64,000 nucleotides of DNA, taken from positions 1,865,501 through 1,929,500 of the forward strand of contig NZ_CP040106.1 in NCBI RefSeq assembly GCF_005281475.1. Direction: 5' to 3'. The stretch is from Echinicola rosea. GTDB taxonomy: Bacteria; Bacteroidota; Bacteroidia; Cytophagales; Cyclobacteriaceae. Every line of letters starts with the position of its first letter. The stretch's first letter is position 1. The translations under genes were made by a program, and so were the position numbers. Shown here piece after piece: positions 1 to 8,320 of the stretch. The notes below the pieces were generated by a model. The model was not told where the DNA came from. It saw only the letters and a list, made by a program, of their open reading frames with translations, and ran no database searches.

Positions 1-133
1 ATTTGGCCTGGAAAAATACCTAAAAAGGGAATGATCCCCGAATAACAAAAGCTAAAAGAGTCAAGTATCCAGATAAGTCTCACATCTCACTACTCAACAA
101 AAAAATTAACAACCAATTAACCAAATAACAATC

Positions 134-886
134 ATGAGCAATATCTTATCAGACAAGCAATTAAATCAGTTTCAAGAGGATGGCTTTTGCATAGTCAAAG
201 ATGTCATTCCGAAGGAGTTACTAAAACGCCTTCAAGACGAATGTCAACGTTTTATGAAAGAGAAGGATGATGAAATGGACCGCAAAGGGGTGGAAGTGGA
301 CGAGATCAATCACAAAGGCAAGCGTTATTTTATTGCCTTGCGGTACAAGGACAGCGAAACCATGCAGGATTTGATCTTTGGCAAAGAGATGGAAGAGATT
401 ACCCGCAAAATCCTCGGCGAAGATGTTTACCTCTTTTTGGAGCAGTTTGTCGTCAAAGCAGCCGATAAAGGCATGACCTTTAGTTGGCATCAGGACTCAG
501 GCTACCTCGATTTTGAACACAAACCCTATTTGTCGGTTTGGTGTCCGCTGGATGATGTCACCGAAGAGAATGGCACGGTTTACCTACTGCCTTACAAGGA
601 TGCGGGTACCAAAAACAGGATTGACCACGAGCTACAAGAAGGAACCAACGATAAGGTAGGTTATTTTGGTGATAACCCTGGTATCCCTGCCATTCTCAAT
701 GCAGGAGATGTGGCCTTGTTTTCGAGTACTTGTTTTCATCGCAGCGGCTCGAACAAGACAGGAAAATCCAGAAGGGTGCTCTTGATCCAATATTCTGCAG
801 AACCGATCATGAAAGGGGACAAGCCGCTTTATTGGGCTGATCCTTTTGTGGTCAACGGCAATCGTAAAAAGGAAGTGCCTGCATAA
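134..886 (+). CDS. Phytanoyl-CoA dioxygenase (PhyH) family protein
   Basis: 250-residue, probably cytoplasmic Fe(II)/2-oxoglutarate-dependent oxygenase of the PhyH family. The double-stranded beta-helix iron triad is visible: H119 and D121 in the WHQD motif, and H202 in CFHRSGS. R213 (SRRVLL) sits where the family binds the 2-oxoglutarate carboxylate. There is no signal peptide or membrane segment. The length is normal for short bacterial PhyH proteins, which hydroxylate very varied small molecules, so the substrate cannot be named. The sodium symporter gene follows after an 85-bp gap on the same strand, suggesting that the pair imports and oxidises one compound (inference). The ATG start has no recognisable ribosome binding site, as is usual in this phylum. 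Confidence 0.85.
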   Translation: MSNILSDKQLNQFQEDGFCIVKDVIPKELLKRLQDECQRFMKEKDDEMDRKGVEVDEINHKGKRYFIALRYKDSETMQDLIFGKEMEEITRKILGEDVYLFLEQFVVKAADKGMTFSWHQDSGYLDFEHKPYLSVWCPLDDVTEENGTVYLLPYKDAGTKNRIDHELQEGTNDKVGYFGDNPGIPAILNAGDVALFSSTCFHRSGSNKTGKSRRVLLIQYSAEPIMKGDKPLYWADPFVVNGNRKKEVPA

Positions 887-971
887 ACTAAATTTTCATT
901 GCGAGGAGGGGGGCGTGCTGCCGGCTTCTTGCAATGATATTTAATGAAATACAACGACCCAAAAAACACCC

Positions 972-2558
972 ATGGAAATACATGAAATACTTCAACCGCT
1001 GGATTTTGCAGTGGTTGGTCTCTACTTGATCACCCTGATAGGCATCGGCTACTGGGTAAGCTTTAAGAAAAAGAGAGATGCCAATGAGAACCTGTTTTTG
1101 GCAGGCAATACCTTAGGCTGGCCGAGCATAGGCTTCACCATGTGGGGAACCAATGTGGGGCCCTCCATGCTGATCGCTTCAGCGAGTATTGGCTATACCA
1201 CGGGCGTGGTAGCGGGGAATTTTGCTTGGTATGCGTTCATCTTTATTTTCTTACTGGCCGTAGTCTTTGCGCCACGCTATTTGGGTGCTCGGGTGCAGAC
1301 ACTTCCAGAGTTTATGGGGAAGCGTTTTGGCAATTCTACCCAAAATATACTGGCTTGGTACACAATCGTTACCGTGCTGATAAGTTGGCTTTCCCTGACG
1401 CTCTTTGCAGGGGGGATTTTGATTCGGCAGATTCTGGACTTACCCCTTTGGCTTTCGGTGATCATCCTGATACTTATTGCCGCTTTTTTCACCATTGCGG
1501 GAGGACTGAAGGCCATTGCCTACACCAATGTGTTTCAGATGGTGTTGTTGATATTGGTTTCCTTGGTGCTTACGCTTACGGGGCTGTACAAAGTCGGAGG
1601 AATTGGTGAACTCATTGCCCAGACACCTGGGGAATACTGGAACTTGTTGTTGCCGGCCGATGATCCTAATTATCCTTGGATTGCGATTGCGTTGGGCTAT
1701 CCGGTGATGGGGGTGTGGTTTTGGTGTACTGACCAGTCCATGGTGCAGTCTGTTTTGGGGGCTAAAAACCTAAAAGAGGGTCAATTGGGAGCCAATTTTA
1801 CCGGATGGTTGAAAATCTTGGACGTGGCCTTATTCATTATTCCGGGGATCATTTGTTTTGTGTTGTTTCCAGACTTGGACAATCCCGATGAAGCCTATAT
1901 GACCATGGTGACCAAGCTGTTTCCAGTAGGGATGACCGGGCTGGTCATGGCGGTGCTGATCGCCGCATTGGTGAGTACGATTGATTCGGCACTGAATGCC
2001 CTGAGCACCGTGTTTACGATGGATATTTATGTGAAAAAATATAAGCCCGAAGCCACCCAAAAGCAGATTGTTACGATCGGGAGAGTTGTGACCGTTTTGG
2101 GAGCCGTGATAGCCATTTTCCTGACCTTGGCCATTGACAGCATCAAAGGGCTAAACCTGTTTGATGTGTTTCAGTCTATTTTGGGCTTTATTGCTCCACC
2201 GATGTCCGTGGTGTTTTTGTTTGGGGTGCTTTGGAAAAAAACCACCACCAGGGCGGCAAATACCGTATTGCTCTTTGGGACGATTCTGAGCTTGGGAGTT
2301 GGAGTGCTGTACCTTTGGGTATTCCCAAACGCGGAATATGGTTTTTGGCCTCATTTCCTGCTGCTTTCATTCTATATTTTCGTTTTTCTTGCCGTATTGA
2401 TCGTGGTGATTTCCTATTCCGAGCGAAACCGCAAAGACCTTTATGTGAGCACATTGGACTATGGTGCTATTCCCAAGTTGCCGAGTAAGGTCAAATGGCT
2501 ATGGATTGCGCTGATCATTGTGATGGTGGGGATGTATGTGGTGTTTAATGGGAATTAG
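972..2558 (+). CDS. Sodium:solute symporter (SSS family)
   Basis: 528-residue inner-membrane carrier of the SSS/SGLT superfamily, predicted to couple Na+ entry to uptake of a sugar or organic acid. About 13-14 hydrophobic segments run through the whole chain. The N-terminal stretch GNTLGWPSIGFTMWGTNVG (about residues 45-65) and the later ALVSTIDSALNALSTVFTMD region are typical of SGLT-like Bacteroidota transporters that often sit beside sugar catabolic genes. The short C-terminal tail ends just after the last membrane segment. The substrate is unknown; neighbouring PhyH and the glycosidases further downstream make a carbohydrate or hydroxylated acid plausible. Confidence 0.85.
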   Translation: MEIHEILQPLDFAVVGLYLITLIGIGYWVSFKKKRDANENLFLAGNTLGWPSIGFTMWGTNVGPSMLIASASIGYTTGVVAGNFAWYAFIFIFLLAVVFAPRYLGARVQTLPEFMGKRFGNSTQNILAWYTIVTVLISWLSLTLFAGGILIRQILDLPLWLSVIILILIAAFFTIAGGLKAIAYTNVFQMVLLILVSLVLTLTGLYKVGGIGELIAQTPGEYWNLLLPADDPNYPWIAIALGYPVMGVWFWCTDQSMVQSVLGAKNLKEGQLGANFTGWLKILDVALFIIPGIICFVLFPDLDNPDEAYMTMVTKLFPVGMTGLVMAVLIAALVSTIDSALNALSTVFTMDIYVKKYKPEATQKQIVTIGRVVTVLGAVIAIFLTLAIDSIKGLNLFDVFQSILGFIAPPMSVVFLFGVLWKKTTTRAANTVLLFGTILSLGVGVLYLWVFPNAEYGFWPHFLLLSFYIFVFLAVLIVVISYSERNRKDLYVSTLDYGAIPKLPSKVKWLWIALIIVMVGMYVVFNGN

Positions 2559-2993
2559 TCTTGAGTAGTGAGACTTGAGATTTTAGAATCCAAGTTCCCT
2601 CCGGGTTGTGCGGGGTCTCTGCCCCAGCACAGGCAATTTTTGAGTCTCTGACTCAATAAACTGTTCCAGATTTGTAATCCGCTTGGCACCGAGTATGACT
2701 TAGTGGATACCTGTTTTGGACCTTCTACTTAGGGTAAGACCTTCCCGAGAGTAGTCAGTAAGGTTATATCAAAGTCTTGATGATGTGTGTGGGTATAAAT
2801 ATTATTTTATACCTCGATGCAGGTTCAGTGAGATGAAATCACAAAACAATAAATCATTGACTCCGGAAATTACCAGTAACATCATGTTTTGAGAAACCTA
2901 ATGTGCTGATGCCATATCAATGGGAATATCGGATAAATTGAGCAAATTTAAAAAGAAATGATCTTGCTCGTTTCTATACTCTACTTTCACCTT
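2559..2993. other. Intergenic stretch with two stacked short hairpins
   Basis: No convincing coding region. Just after the symporter there is a run of GAGACTTGAGA-like words. Two adjacent hairpins follow: 2608-2630 (a GTGCGGGG arm, a TCTCTG loop and a CCCAGCAC arm) and 2640-2656 (TTGAGTC TCT GACTCAA). The same two-hairpin module recurs at 23018-23066 and 28133-28179. The rest of the stretch is unremarkable. Confidence 0.5.
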
Positions 2994-3356
2994 TTACTCA
3001 AAACCCTTTGTACTTACCTTCAGCGTATCTTCTAGGACTGTCACCCAATATTCATCTTCAGTGCGATGTATTACGCCGTTGGTAAAATATCCTACCGTGT
3101 CTCTGGTATCGGCATGGCCAAACACAAATGTACCTTCCCCGAGTATAGGCGTCCACTCGTAATCAAGGATCTCTCCATTATCCGACAAATGAATGGATGC
3201 AGAGTCAAACGTGCTGACATAATTCGTCGAAATTACCCATAAGTCTGTTTCTCCAATTCCACTTTTTGCATGGATCTTCAAAGACTTGGAAAAGTCGTCG
3301 TTCTCACAGGAAAAGCTCAAAAAAGCAATTAATGCAATTATTATTCTCGTCTTCAT
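2994..3356 (-). CDS. Small hypothetical lipoprotein
   Basis: 120 residues. The N terminus (MKTR, then a hydrophobic core, then LSFSC with C17) is a lipoprotein signal peptide, so the mature protein should be lipid-anchored, probably in the outer membrane. The mature part is beta-rich in appearance, with many T/V/Y/G residues, and no family is recognised. It lies on the minus strand next to the broken DUF6973 lipoprotein gene, with a repeat element copy between the two. The two lipoproteins may once have formed one transcription unit. Confidence 0.55.
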   Translation of the reverse strand: MKTRIIIALIAFLSFSCENDDFSKSLKIHAKSGIGETDLWVISTNYVSTFDSASIHLSDNGEILDYEWTPILGEGTFVFGHADTRDTVGYFTNGVIHRTEDEYWVTVLEDTLKVSTKGFE

Positions 3357-3424
3357 ATCTTTCTTTTATTAATTGGTCATAATTTTTTTAACTCAATAAG
3401 GTAAGGTCAATTGTTTAGATAAAA

Positions 3425-3791
3425 GGTTCTATATGATTTACTATGGGTAACTATTACTTTGCATGTCAAATTCTAGCTTGCCTTTCATCTTGTTGCCTTG
3501 TTACTTTTTTCCTTCAGGTGAAAAACGTAACCAAAAAAACCCGCTGCGGTGAGCTATATGACTAAAATCAAAGCCAGCACTCACGCAGGCAAACTCCTCT
3601 ATTTGTGCAGCATACCAATTTTTTGTACTGATTCACGTCAAACAAGCCTGCGCTTTTTCCAGCCCACTTCTTTGATTTCTTAACGTCAAATACCTCAAGG
3701 CAGAATAGAAAATTGCCTACTGAAAAGGAACATGAATCAACATTAATTTAACCGGAATAATATCTTTACCCACTATAATCCATATAGAGCC
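3425..3791. mobile_element. Inverted-repeat element, copy 1 (367 bp, MITE-like)
   Basis: A non-coding element bounded by imperfect inverted repeats of about 25 bp. The left end starts GGTTCTATATGATTTACTAT. The right end, read on the minus strand, starts GGCTCTATATGGATTATAGT. A perfect 8-bp direct repeat AGATAAAA flanks it at 3417-3424 and 3792-3799, which is the hallmark of a transposition target-site duplication. The interior shares blocks with copies at 4859 and 46325, including a T-rich block, AACCCCGC-type motifs and TTTGATTTCTT. No transposase is encoded, so it would have to move in trans. Confidence 0.75.
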
Positions 3792-3938
3792 AGATAAAAT
3801 CTATCTAAACGTTAGTCTGGGCTAAATCCACTCTCTATAAGCACCTTTGAAGGGTTCAGGAAGAGCCTTCCCTCTTAAGTTCTATAGGAATGGTTTAGCC
3901 GAGACTCATATTGTTTTGTATCTTAGAGCTTGCTTTTT

Positions 3939-5384
3939 CTAGTCCATAAAGTACACCATGGAAGGGTGTGTAGCCAAGACTGCTTCCCTAGATTTACTGA
4001 CTTTGATTGCCTTGTCTGTCTTAGCCTTAATGTCATTTTTGTAGTTATCATCTGACTTGGCATAAAGTGCATTTCGCTTAAACGGCCACTTTCCTACTTT
4101 TTTATAATAAGCAGTATTGGCAAAATGCTCTCTCCCTACCCAGTTGTTACGGTAGTCCATTTCAAGGTCGTAATCGGGGGCACCATCCTCTTCTTTGTTA
4201 CACTGTTCGTGTGCGTCTCCAAACTCTTTTGCCAAATTAACCCCCTTGTTTATGTCATCCTTCTTAGTCCCATAGTATTTGGCGATCAGCACACTCCATA
4301 CTCCATGTCGGAAGGCATCCGCACGATTTTGATGGTGTGGCTTGGGGTATAACTCATCTGTCATTTCAAAAGCGCGATTAGTGGCATCTTTTACTGATGA
4401 GGCGGCTCTTGGCCTGTCAAATACTATCCAAAATTCTTTTTCACAAAGCTCAGTTCCTGCATATCCTGAATATCCTGAAGCATTGGAACTGGCTGAAGTT
4501 TTTTCTTTTTCCATAAGAGCTTGGATAATATCATACTTCATATTCTGTTCGTAATATGCATCGATGGTTTCGAGATTTTTGTCGATATCTTCATCCGTCA
4601 GTCCCGGAAACTGTGCTCGTATGATGTCTGCCTCTTCTGGGCTTGGCGAGTATACATTTGGATAATTCAATTCAATATTACTGACTAAGTCAGCCATTTC
4701 ATCCAACGATGGATGTTGGAAGTCAGCCATTTTCATGTCTTGACCATCTTTTTTATTAAAACCGTCTCTTATTAATTTTTGAAAATCCGCTTTTTTGTAA
4801 TCTAGAATTTCTGGGGGTGTCTTGGCCGTATGCCTGACATCTATTCCTTTAAAATTAAGGTTCTATATGATTTACTATGGGTAGGTGATTTAACCTTATT
4901 GATTCCATTCAACTTACTTTTCATCTTTTACTGTTGCTACTTTTTTTCTACAGGTAAAAAAAGTAGCCAAAAAACCCCGCCGCTGTGCAGCTATTGAGCT
5001 AAAATTAAACCCCGCCCACATGCAGGCAAACTCCTCCTGTTTAGCCGCCAGCAACCTTTTGTTCACCACTTCGTCAAGCAAGCCTGCCTTTTTTCCGCCC
5101 GCTTGTTTAATTTCTTTACGCCCAATAGCTGCAAGGCGGATTAATTCTGTGTGGCCATTTCATCATAAGAGAAATTACCTTTAAAACTTATGATGAAATA
5201 AATTACCCACTATGATCCATGTAGAGCCAAAATTAATAAGATCTTGGGAAATGACTGAAGTAGGTTTATTTTTTGGTGATAATTCCATTTGGTCTTCATG
5301 GGAGCATGAACCGATCGTAACCGCTACAAAAAGAAGTGCGGTACTAGTAGATTTTAAATTAAATGTAGAATGTTTTGTGATTAA
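3939..5384 (-). pseudogene. DUF6973-type lipoprotein gene disrupted by an inverted-repeat element
   Basis: The intact 3' part (3939-4736 from its first ATG, 265 residues) carries a DUF6973-like core: RADAFRHGVWSVLIAKYYG, then AKEFGDAHE and MDYRNNWVGRE with conserved His/Asp/Glu. The frame stays open upstream to 4858, where the element (4859-5228) begins. On the far side, 5229-5384 encodes a lipoprotein signal sequence (TALLFVAVTIGSC) in the frame that joins it. The 8-bp repeat AAAATTAA (4851-4858 and 5229-5236) is the target duplication; removing the element and one repeat gives a continuous frame reading ...DLINFKGIDVRH.... The 5' fragment also lacks an ATG, GTG or TTG start after its upstream stop, so decay has gone beyond the insertion. 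The intact part could still be translated from an internal ATG, but without an export signal. Confidence 0.75.
4859..5228. mobile_element. Inverted-repeat element, copy 2 (370 bp), inserted in a lipoprotein gene
   Basis: Same terminal repeats and interior blocks as copy 1. The left end reads GGTTCTATATGATTTACTAT and the right end, on the minus strand, GGCTCTACATGGATCATAGT. A perfect 8-bp target duplication AAAATTAA lies at 4851-4858 and 5229-5236. It splits the DUF6973-type gene. No transposase is present. Confidence 0.8.
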
Positions 5385-6014
5385 TTAAACAATTAAGTAA
5401 TAATTCAAAACTAATAATTACAAATGGTAATTTCAATACGTTGATTATGAATAGGTTGTAACTGTTTTAAATACTTTTTTTTAACCTAAAACAGGTGTTT
5501 TATCTATGGAAGGATGATCCTTTGATCCAAGGTATTATAAAAGAACCAAGGGCTCATTCTTCATGATTTTGCAGCTCAGCTGCCGTGACAACTACAAAAC
5601 ATTGCTCAAGATTATCCAAAGCAGGAATGTACAGGATAAACGTCTGCCGATATCCTTGCAGTTTTAAAGAGATCGGCCATTGACGTCGCTCAAGAAGGCA
5701 GAAAATGCCTACGGGAAGCGTGCCGGCAGACTGTTGACCGTCATCAGTGGAGGATTTGAAATCCTCCGATTCAATTCGGGAAAAGTAACTATCAAGATTC
5801 AAGATATATGCGGAAAAAGTGAAGTACAAGTCCCCCCTTCAGGGGGATTTAGGGGGTAAAAAGTAACAAGAACCAAGACTTACTTCTAACATCTCACGTC
5901 TAGCATCTCCTTACTCAGTACTAACAACACGGGAATGTGCAGGATGGAGATTTGGGATTAGGATCCCATTTTGAGAATAAATAACCATTTAATACCATAA
6001 ACAATAAACCTCAG
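5385..6014. other. Intergenic stretch, no supported gene
   Basis: A/T-rich up to about 5500, then a mixed segment with an open frame on the minus strand (5554-5829) that shows no recognisable domain, no export signal and contains a repeat hairpin, so I do not call it. Visible features are the hairpin GGAGGATTTGAAATCCTCC at 5749-5767 and a CCCCCTTCAGGGGG motif near 5833. The last 60 bases before the rhamnosidase are A-rich with no clear promoter box. Confidence 0.4.
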
Positions 6015-8204
6015 ATGGAAACCCGAAAATATACCATTCTCTTATTACTTTTCGCGATGTGCTTTGCTACCACAGTGACACAGGCACAAGAAAAAGCCCC
6101 TCAAGCCACTTGGATATGGTATCCCGGTGATTATGAGATTTGGCTCAGTAACAAAATGCAGGCCCGAAGGACAGAGCGTGGTGCTTTTTTGCCTCCCCTT
6201 TGGCGGTATTACAGCCCGTATGCGCTGGTAACGTTCAGGAAAGAATTTACCCTGCCTGCCGAAGATGAAATCGCGATTTACACCGAGGGGCAATTTAAGC
6301 TTCAGATAGACGGTAAGCAGCAGCATGGAACGTCACAAAAAATAACTATTCCTGCAGGCAAGCACAGTATTGTTGTCAAAGTCTATAACCAAGAGCGTGT
6401 GCCGGCGGTGTTTATCGAAGGAGATTATTTGGTGACCGATGAGAGCTGGAAGGTAACCTTTGAAGACAAGGAATGGATAGATGAGTCGGGCAAGGCTAGC
6501 GACCAATCCGGTACCAATTGGGAGGCGGTAGGCACATGGGATTTTAACAGCCCGGAGGACTTGCCCTCGGAATTCAGGTTGGCCACCACGCCCCATTATG
6601 CCAAAACCGTAAAACCTGCTGGCGATGGGGAGTTGGTTGATTTTGGCAAGGAGACCTTTGGCTATATCAAATTTCACGGCTTGAAGGGGGAAGGGAATGT
6701 CAATATCTACTACGGTGAATCCGAAGAAGAAGCCTTGGACAGTGCTTATTGCGAAACATTGGATTACCTCCAATTCGATGGCAGTCAAGAGGAGGATTAT
6801 ACAGTCTCTAATTCCAAAGCTTTCCGTTACATCCAAGTGCAGCATGCCCCGGGAATAAGCTATGATTCTATTTCAATGCTATACGAATACTTGCCGGTAG
6901 AATATAGAGGAGAATGGAATTCTTCTGATGAGTTGCTTAATGAAATTTGGGATGTTTCGGCCTACACCATGCACCTCAATACCCGTGAGTTTTTCTTGGA
7001 TGGCATCAAGCGGGACCGATGGATTTGGTCAGGTGATGCCTACCAAAGCTATTTGATGAACTATTACTTGTTTTTTGACAATGCATCTGTGCGGAGAACG
7101 CTGCTGGCTTTGCGCGGCAAGGAACCGGTATCGAGTCATATGAATACCATCATGGATTATTCTTTTTACTGGTTTGTGGGCATATATGATTATTATCTGT
7201 ACTCCGGTGATGAGGATTTTATAAAGAACTTTTATCCCCGCATGGTCAGTATGATGGAGTTTTGCTTGGGAAGGCGAAACGAGAACGGGATGATGGAAGG
7301 CCTGCCGGGAGATTGGATCTTTATTGATTGGGCCGATGGCTTGAGCAAGCAGGGTGAAGTGAGTTTTGAGCAGATGCTGCTGGCCAGGAGTTTGGAAGCC
7401 ATGGCCGTGAGTGCTGAAATCGCTGGTGATCAGGAAGGGCATGAAAAGTACCAAAAGTTGGCCGACGAAATGAAAGAAAAGCTGTTTAAGGTATTTTGGT
7501 CCGAAGACCGTGAAGCCATCATGCACCAGCGTGTCGATGGTAAAGTGCTTGACAATGTTACGAGGTATGCAAACATGTTCGGGATATTCTTTGATTACTT
7601 CTCAGATGATCAAAAAGAGGCCGTCAAGCATTCCGTGCTGCTTAACGATGATGTACAAAAAATCACGACTCCCTATATGCGTTTTTATGAACTGGAAGCC
7701 CTCTGTGCGATGGGCGAGCAAGCATTTGTCCTTGATGAAATTCGGGATTACTGGGGCGGTATGCTGGACTTGGGAGCGACTTCCTTTTGGGAAAAATATG
7801 ATCCCAGCGAGTCCGGAGCGGAGCATTTGTCGATGTATGGTCGGCCTTATGGCAAGAGCCTTTGCCACGCTTGGGGAGCCAGTCCTATTTACCTTTTTGG
7901 AAAGTACTATCTAGGCGTAAAGCCACTATCCGCAGGATATGGTACGTACGAAATCCGTCCTGAATTGGGCGGGTTGGAGTGGATGGAAGGAAAAGTTCCC
8001 ACGCCGAAAGGAAATGTTTCGGTGTATTGCTCCACCAAGGAAATCAAGGTTTCCTCAGATGAAGGCCAGGGAGTCCTGAAGTTCAAAAGTAAGTCAAAGC
8101 CAAAGACCGACGAAGGTGAGATCAAGGCATTGGGGAATGATGAATATGAATTAGTCCTGTTGGCAGGGAAAGAATATGTGGTGAAGTATAAGGCGGTGAA
8201 GTAG
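6015..8204 (+). CDS. Exported GH78-like alpha-L-rhamnosidase
   Basis: 729 residues. A signal peptide (hydrophobic core followed by TVTQAQ near residue 25) sends it to the periplasm or beyond. Beta-sandwich domains occupy roughly residues 30-300, an (alpha/alpha)6 barrel roughly 310-660, and a C-terminal beta domain follows. The barrel contains D329-GIKRD-RWIWSGD341, the Bacteroidota form of the GH78 catalytic acid motif, plus GDW (D433) and E593 in SFWEKYDP where the family has its general base. GH78 enzymes remove terminal alpha-L-rhamnose from pectin, gums or glycosides. It is followed by a GH2 enzyme and, further on, by a RhaT-type transporter, supporting rhamnose release. Related (alpha/alpha)6 specificities cannot be excluded. 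Confidence 0.8.
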   Translation: METRKYTILLLLFAMCFATTVTQAQEKAPQATWIWYPGDYEIWLSNKMQARRTERGAFLPPLWRYYSPYALVTFRKEFTLPAEDEIAIYTEGQFKLQIDGKQQHGTSQKITIPAGKHSIVVKVYNQERVPAVFIEGDYLVTDESWKVTFEDKEWIDESGKASDQSGTNWEAVGTWDFNSPEDLPSEFRLATTPHYAKTVKPAGDGELVDFGKETFGYIKFHGLKGEGNVNIYYGESEEEALDSAYCETLDYLQFDGSQEEDYTVSNSKAFRYIQVQHAPGISYDSISMLYEYLPVEYRGEWNSSDELLNEIWDVSAYTMHLNTREFFLDGIKRDRWIWSGDAYQSYLMNYYLFFDNASVRRTLLALRGKEPVSSHMNTIMDYSFYWFVGIYDYYLYSGDEDFIKNFYPRMVSMMEFCLGRRNENGMMEGLPGDWIFIDWADGLSKQGEVSFEQMLLARSLEAMAVSAEIAGDQEGHEKYQKLADEMKEKLFKVFWSEDREAIMHQRVDGKVLDNVTRYANMFGIFFDYFSDDQKEAVKHSVLLNDDVQKITTPYMRFYELEALCAMGEQAFVLDEIRDYWGGMLDLGATSFWEKYDPSESGAEHLSMYGRPYGKSLCHAWGASPIYLFGKYYLGVKPLSAGYGTYEIRPELGGLEWMEGKVPTPKGNVSVYCSTKEIKVSSDEGQGVLKFKSKSKPKTDEGEIKALGNDEYELVLLAGKEYVVKYKAVK

Positions 8205-8320
8205 GCAGATAAGGATAAAAGGGGGCATTGCAAATGCCCCGCTTGTGGAATCCTCGTTACAAACCGAATCCTCGTTACAAACGAGGATGAGCGAAAAAGA
8301 AATAAAAAGAAAAAAATAAA
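8205..8320. repeat. Two REP-like hairpins between glycosidase genes
   Basis: 8222-8240 is GGGGCATTGCAAATGCCCC. 8268-8288 has the core CCTCGTTACAAACGAGG, preceded by an imperfect copy of the same sequence. Both have the TTRCAAA centre shared with hairpins near 17.5, 26.7, 31.8 and 46.8 kb, but with different complementary arms. Confidence 0.6.

Noticed and set aside
5554..5829. 91-codon minus-strand frame before the rhamnosidase
   Set aside because: No domain, no export signal, and it contains a repeat hairpin (5749-5767). It could be a remnant, but there is no support.
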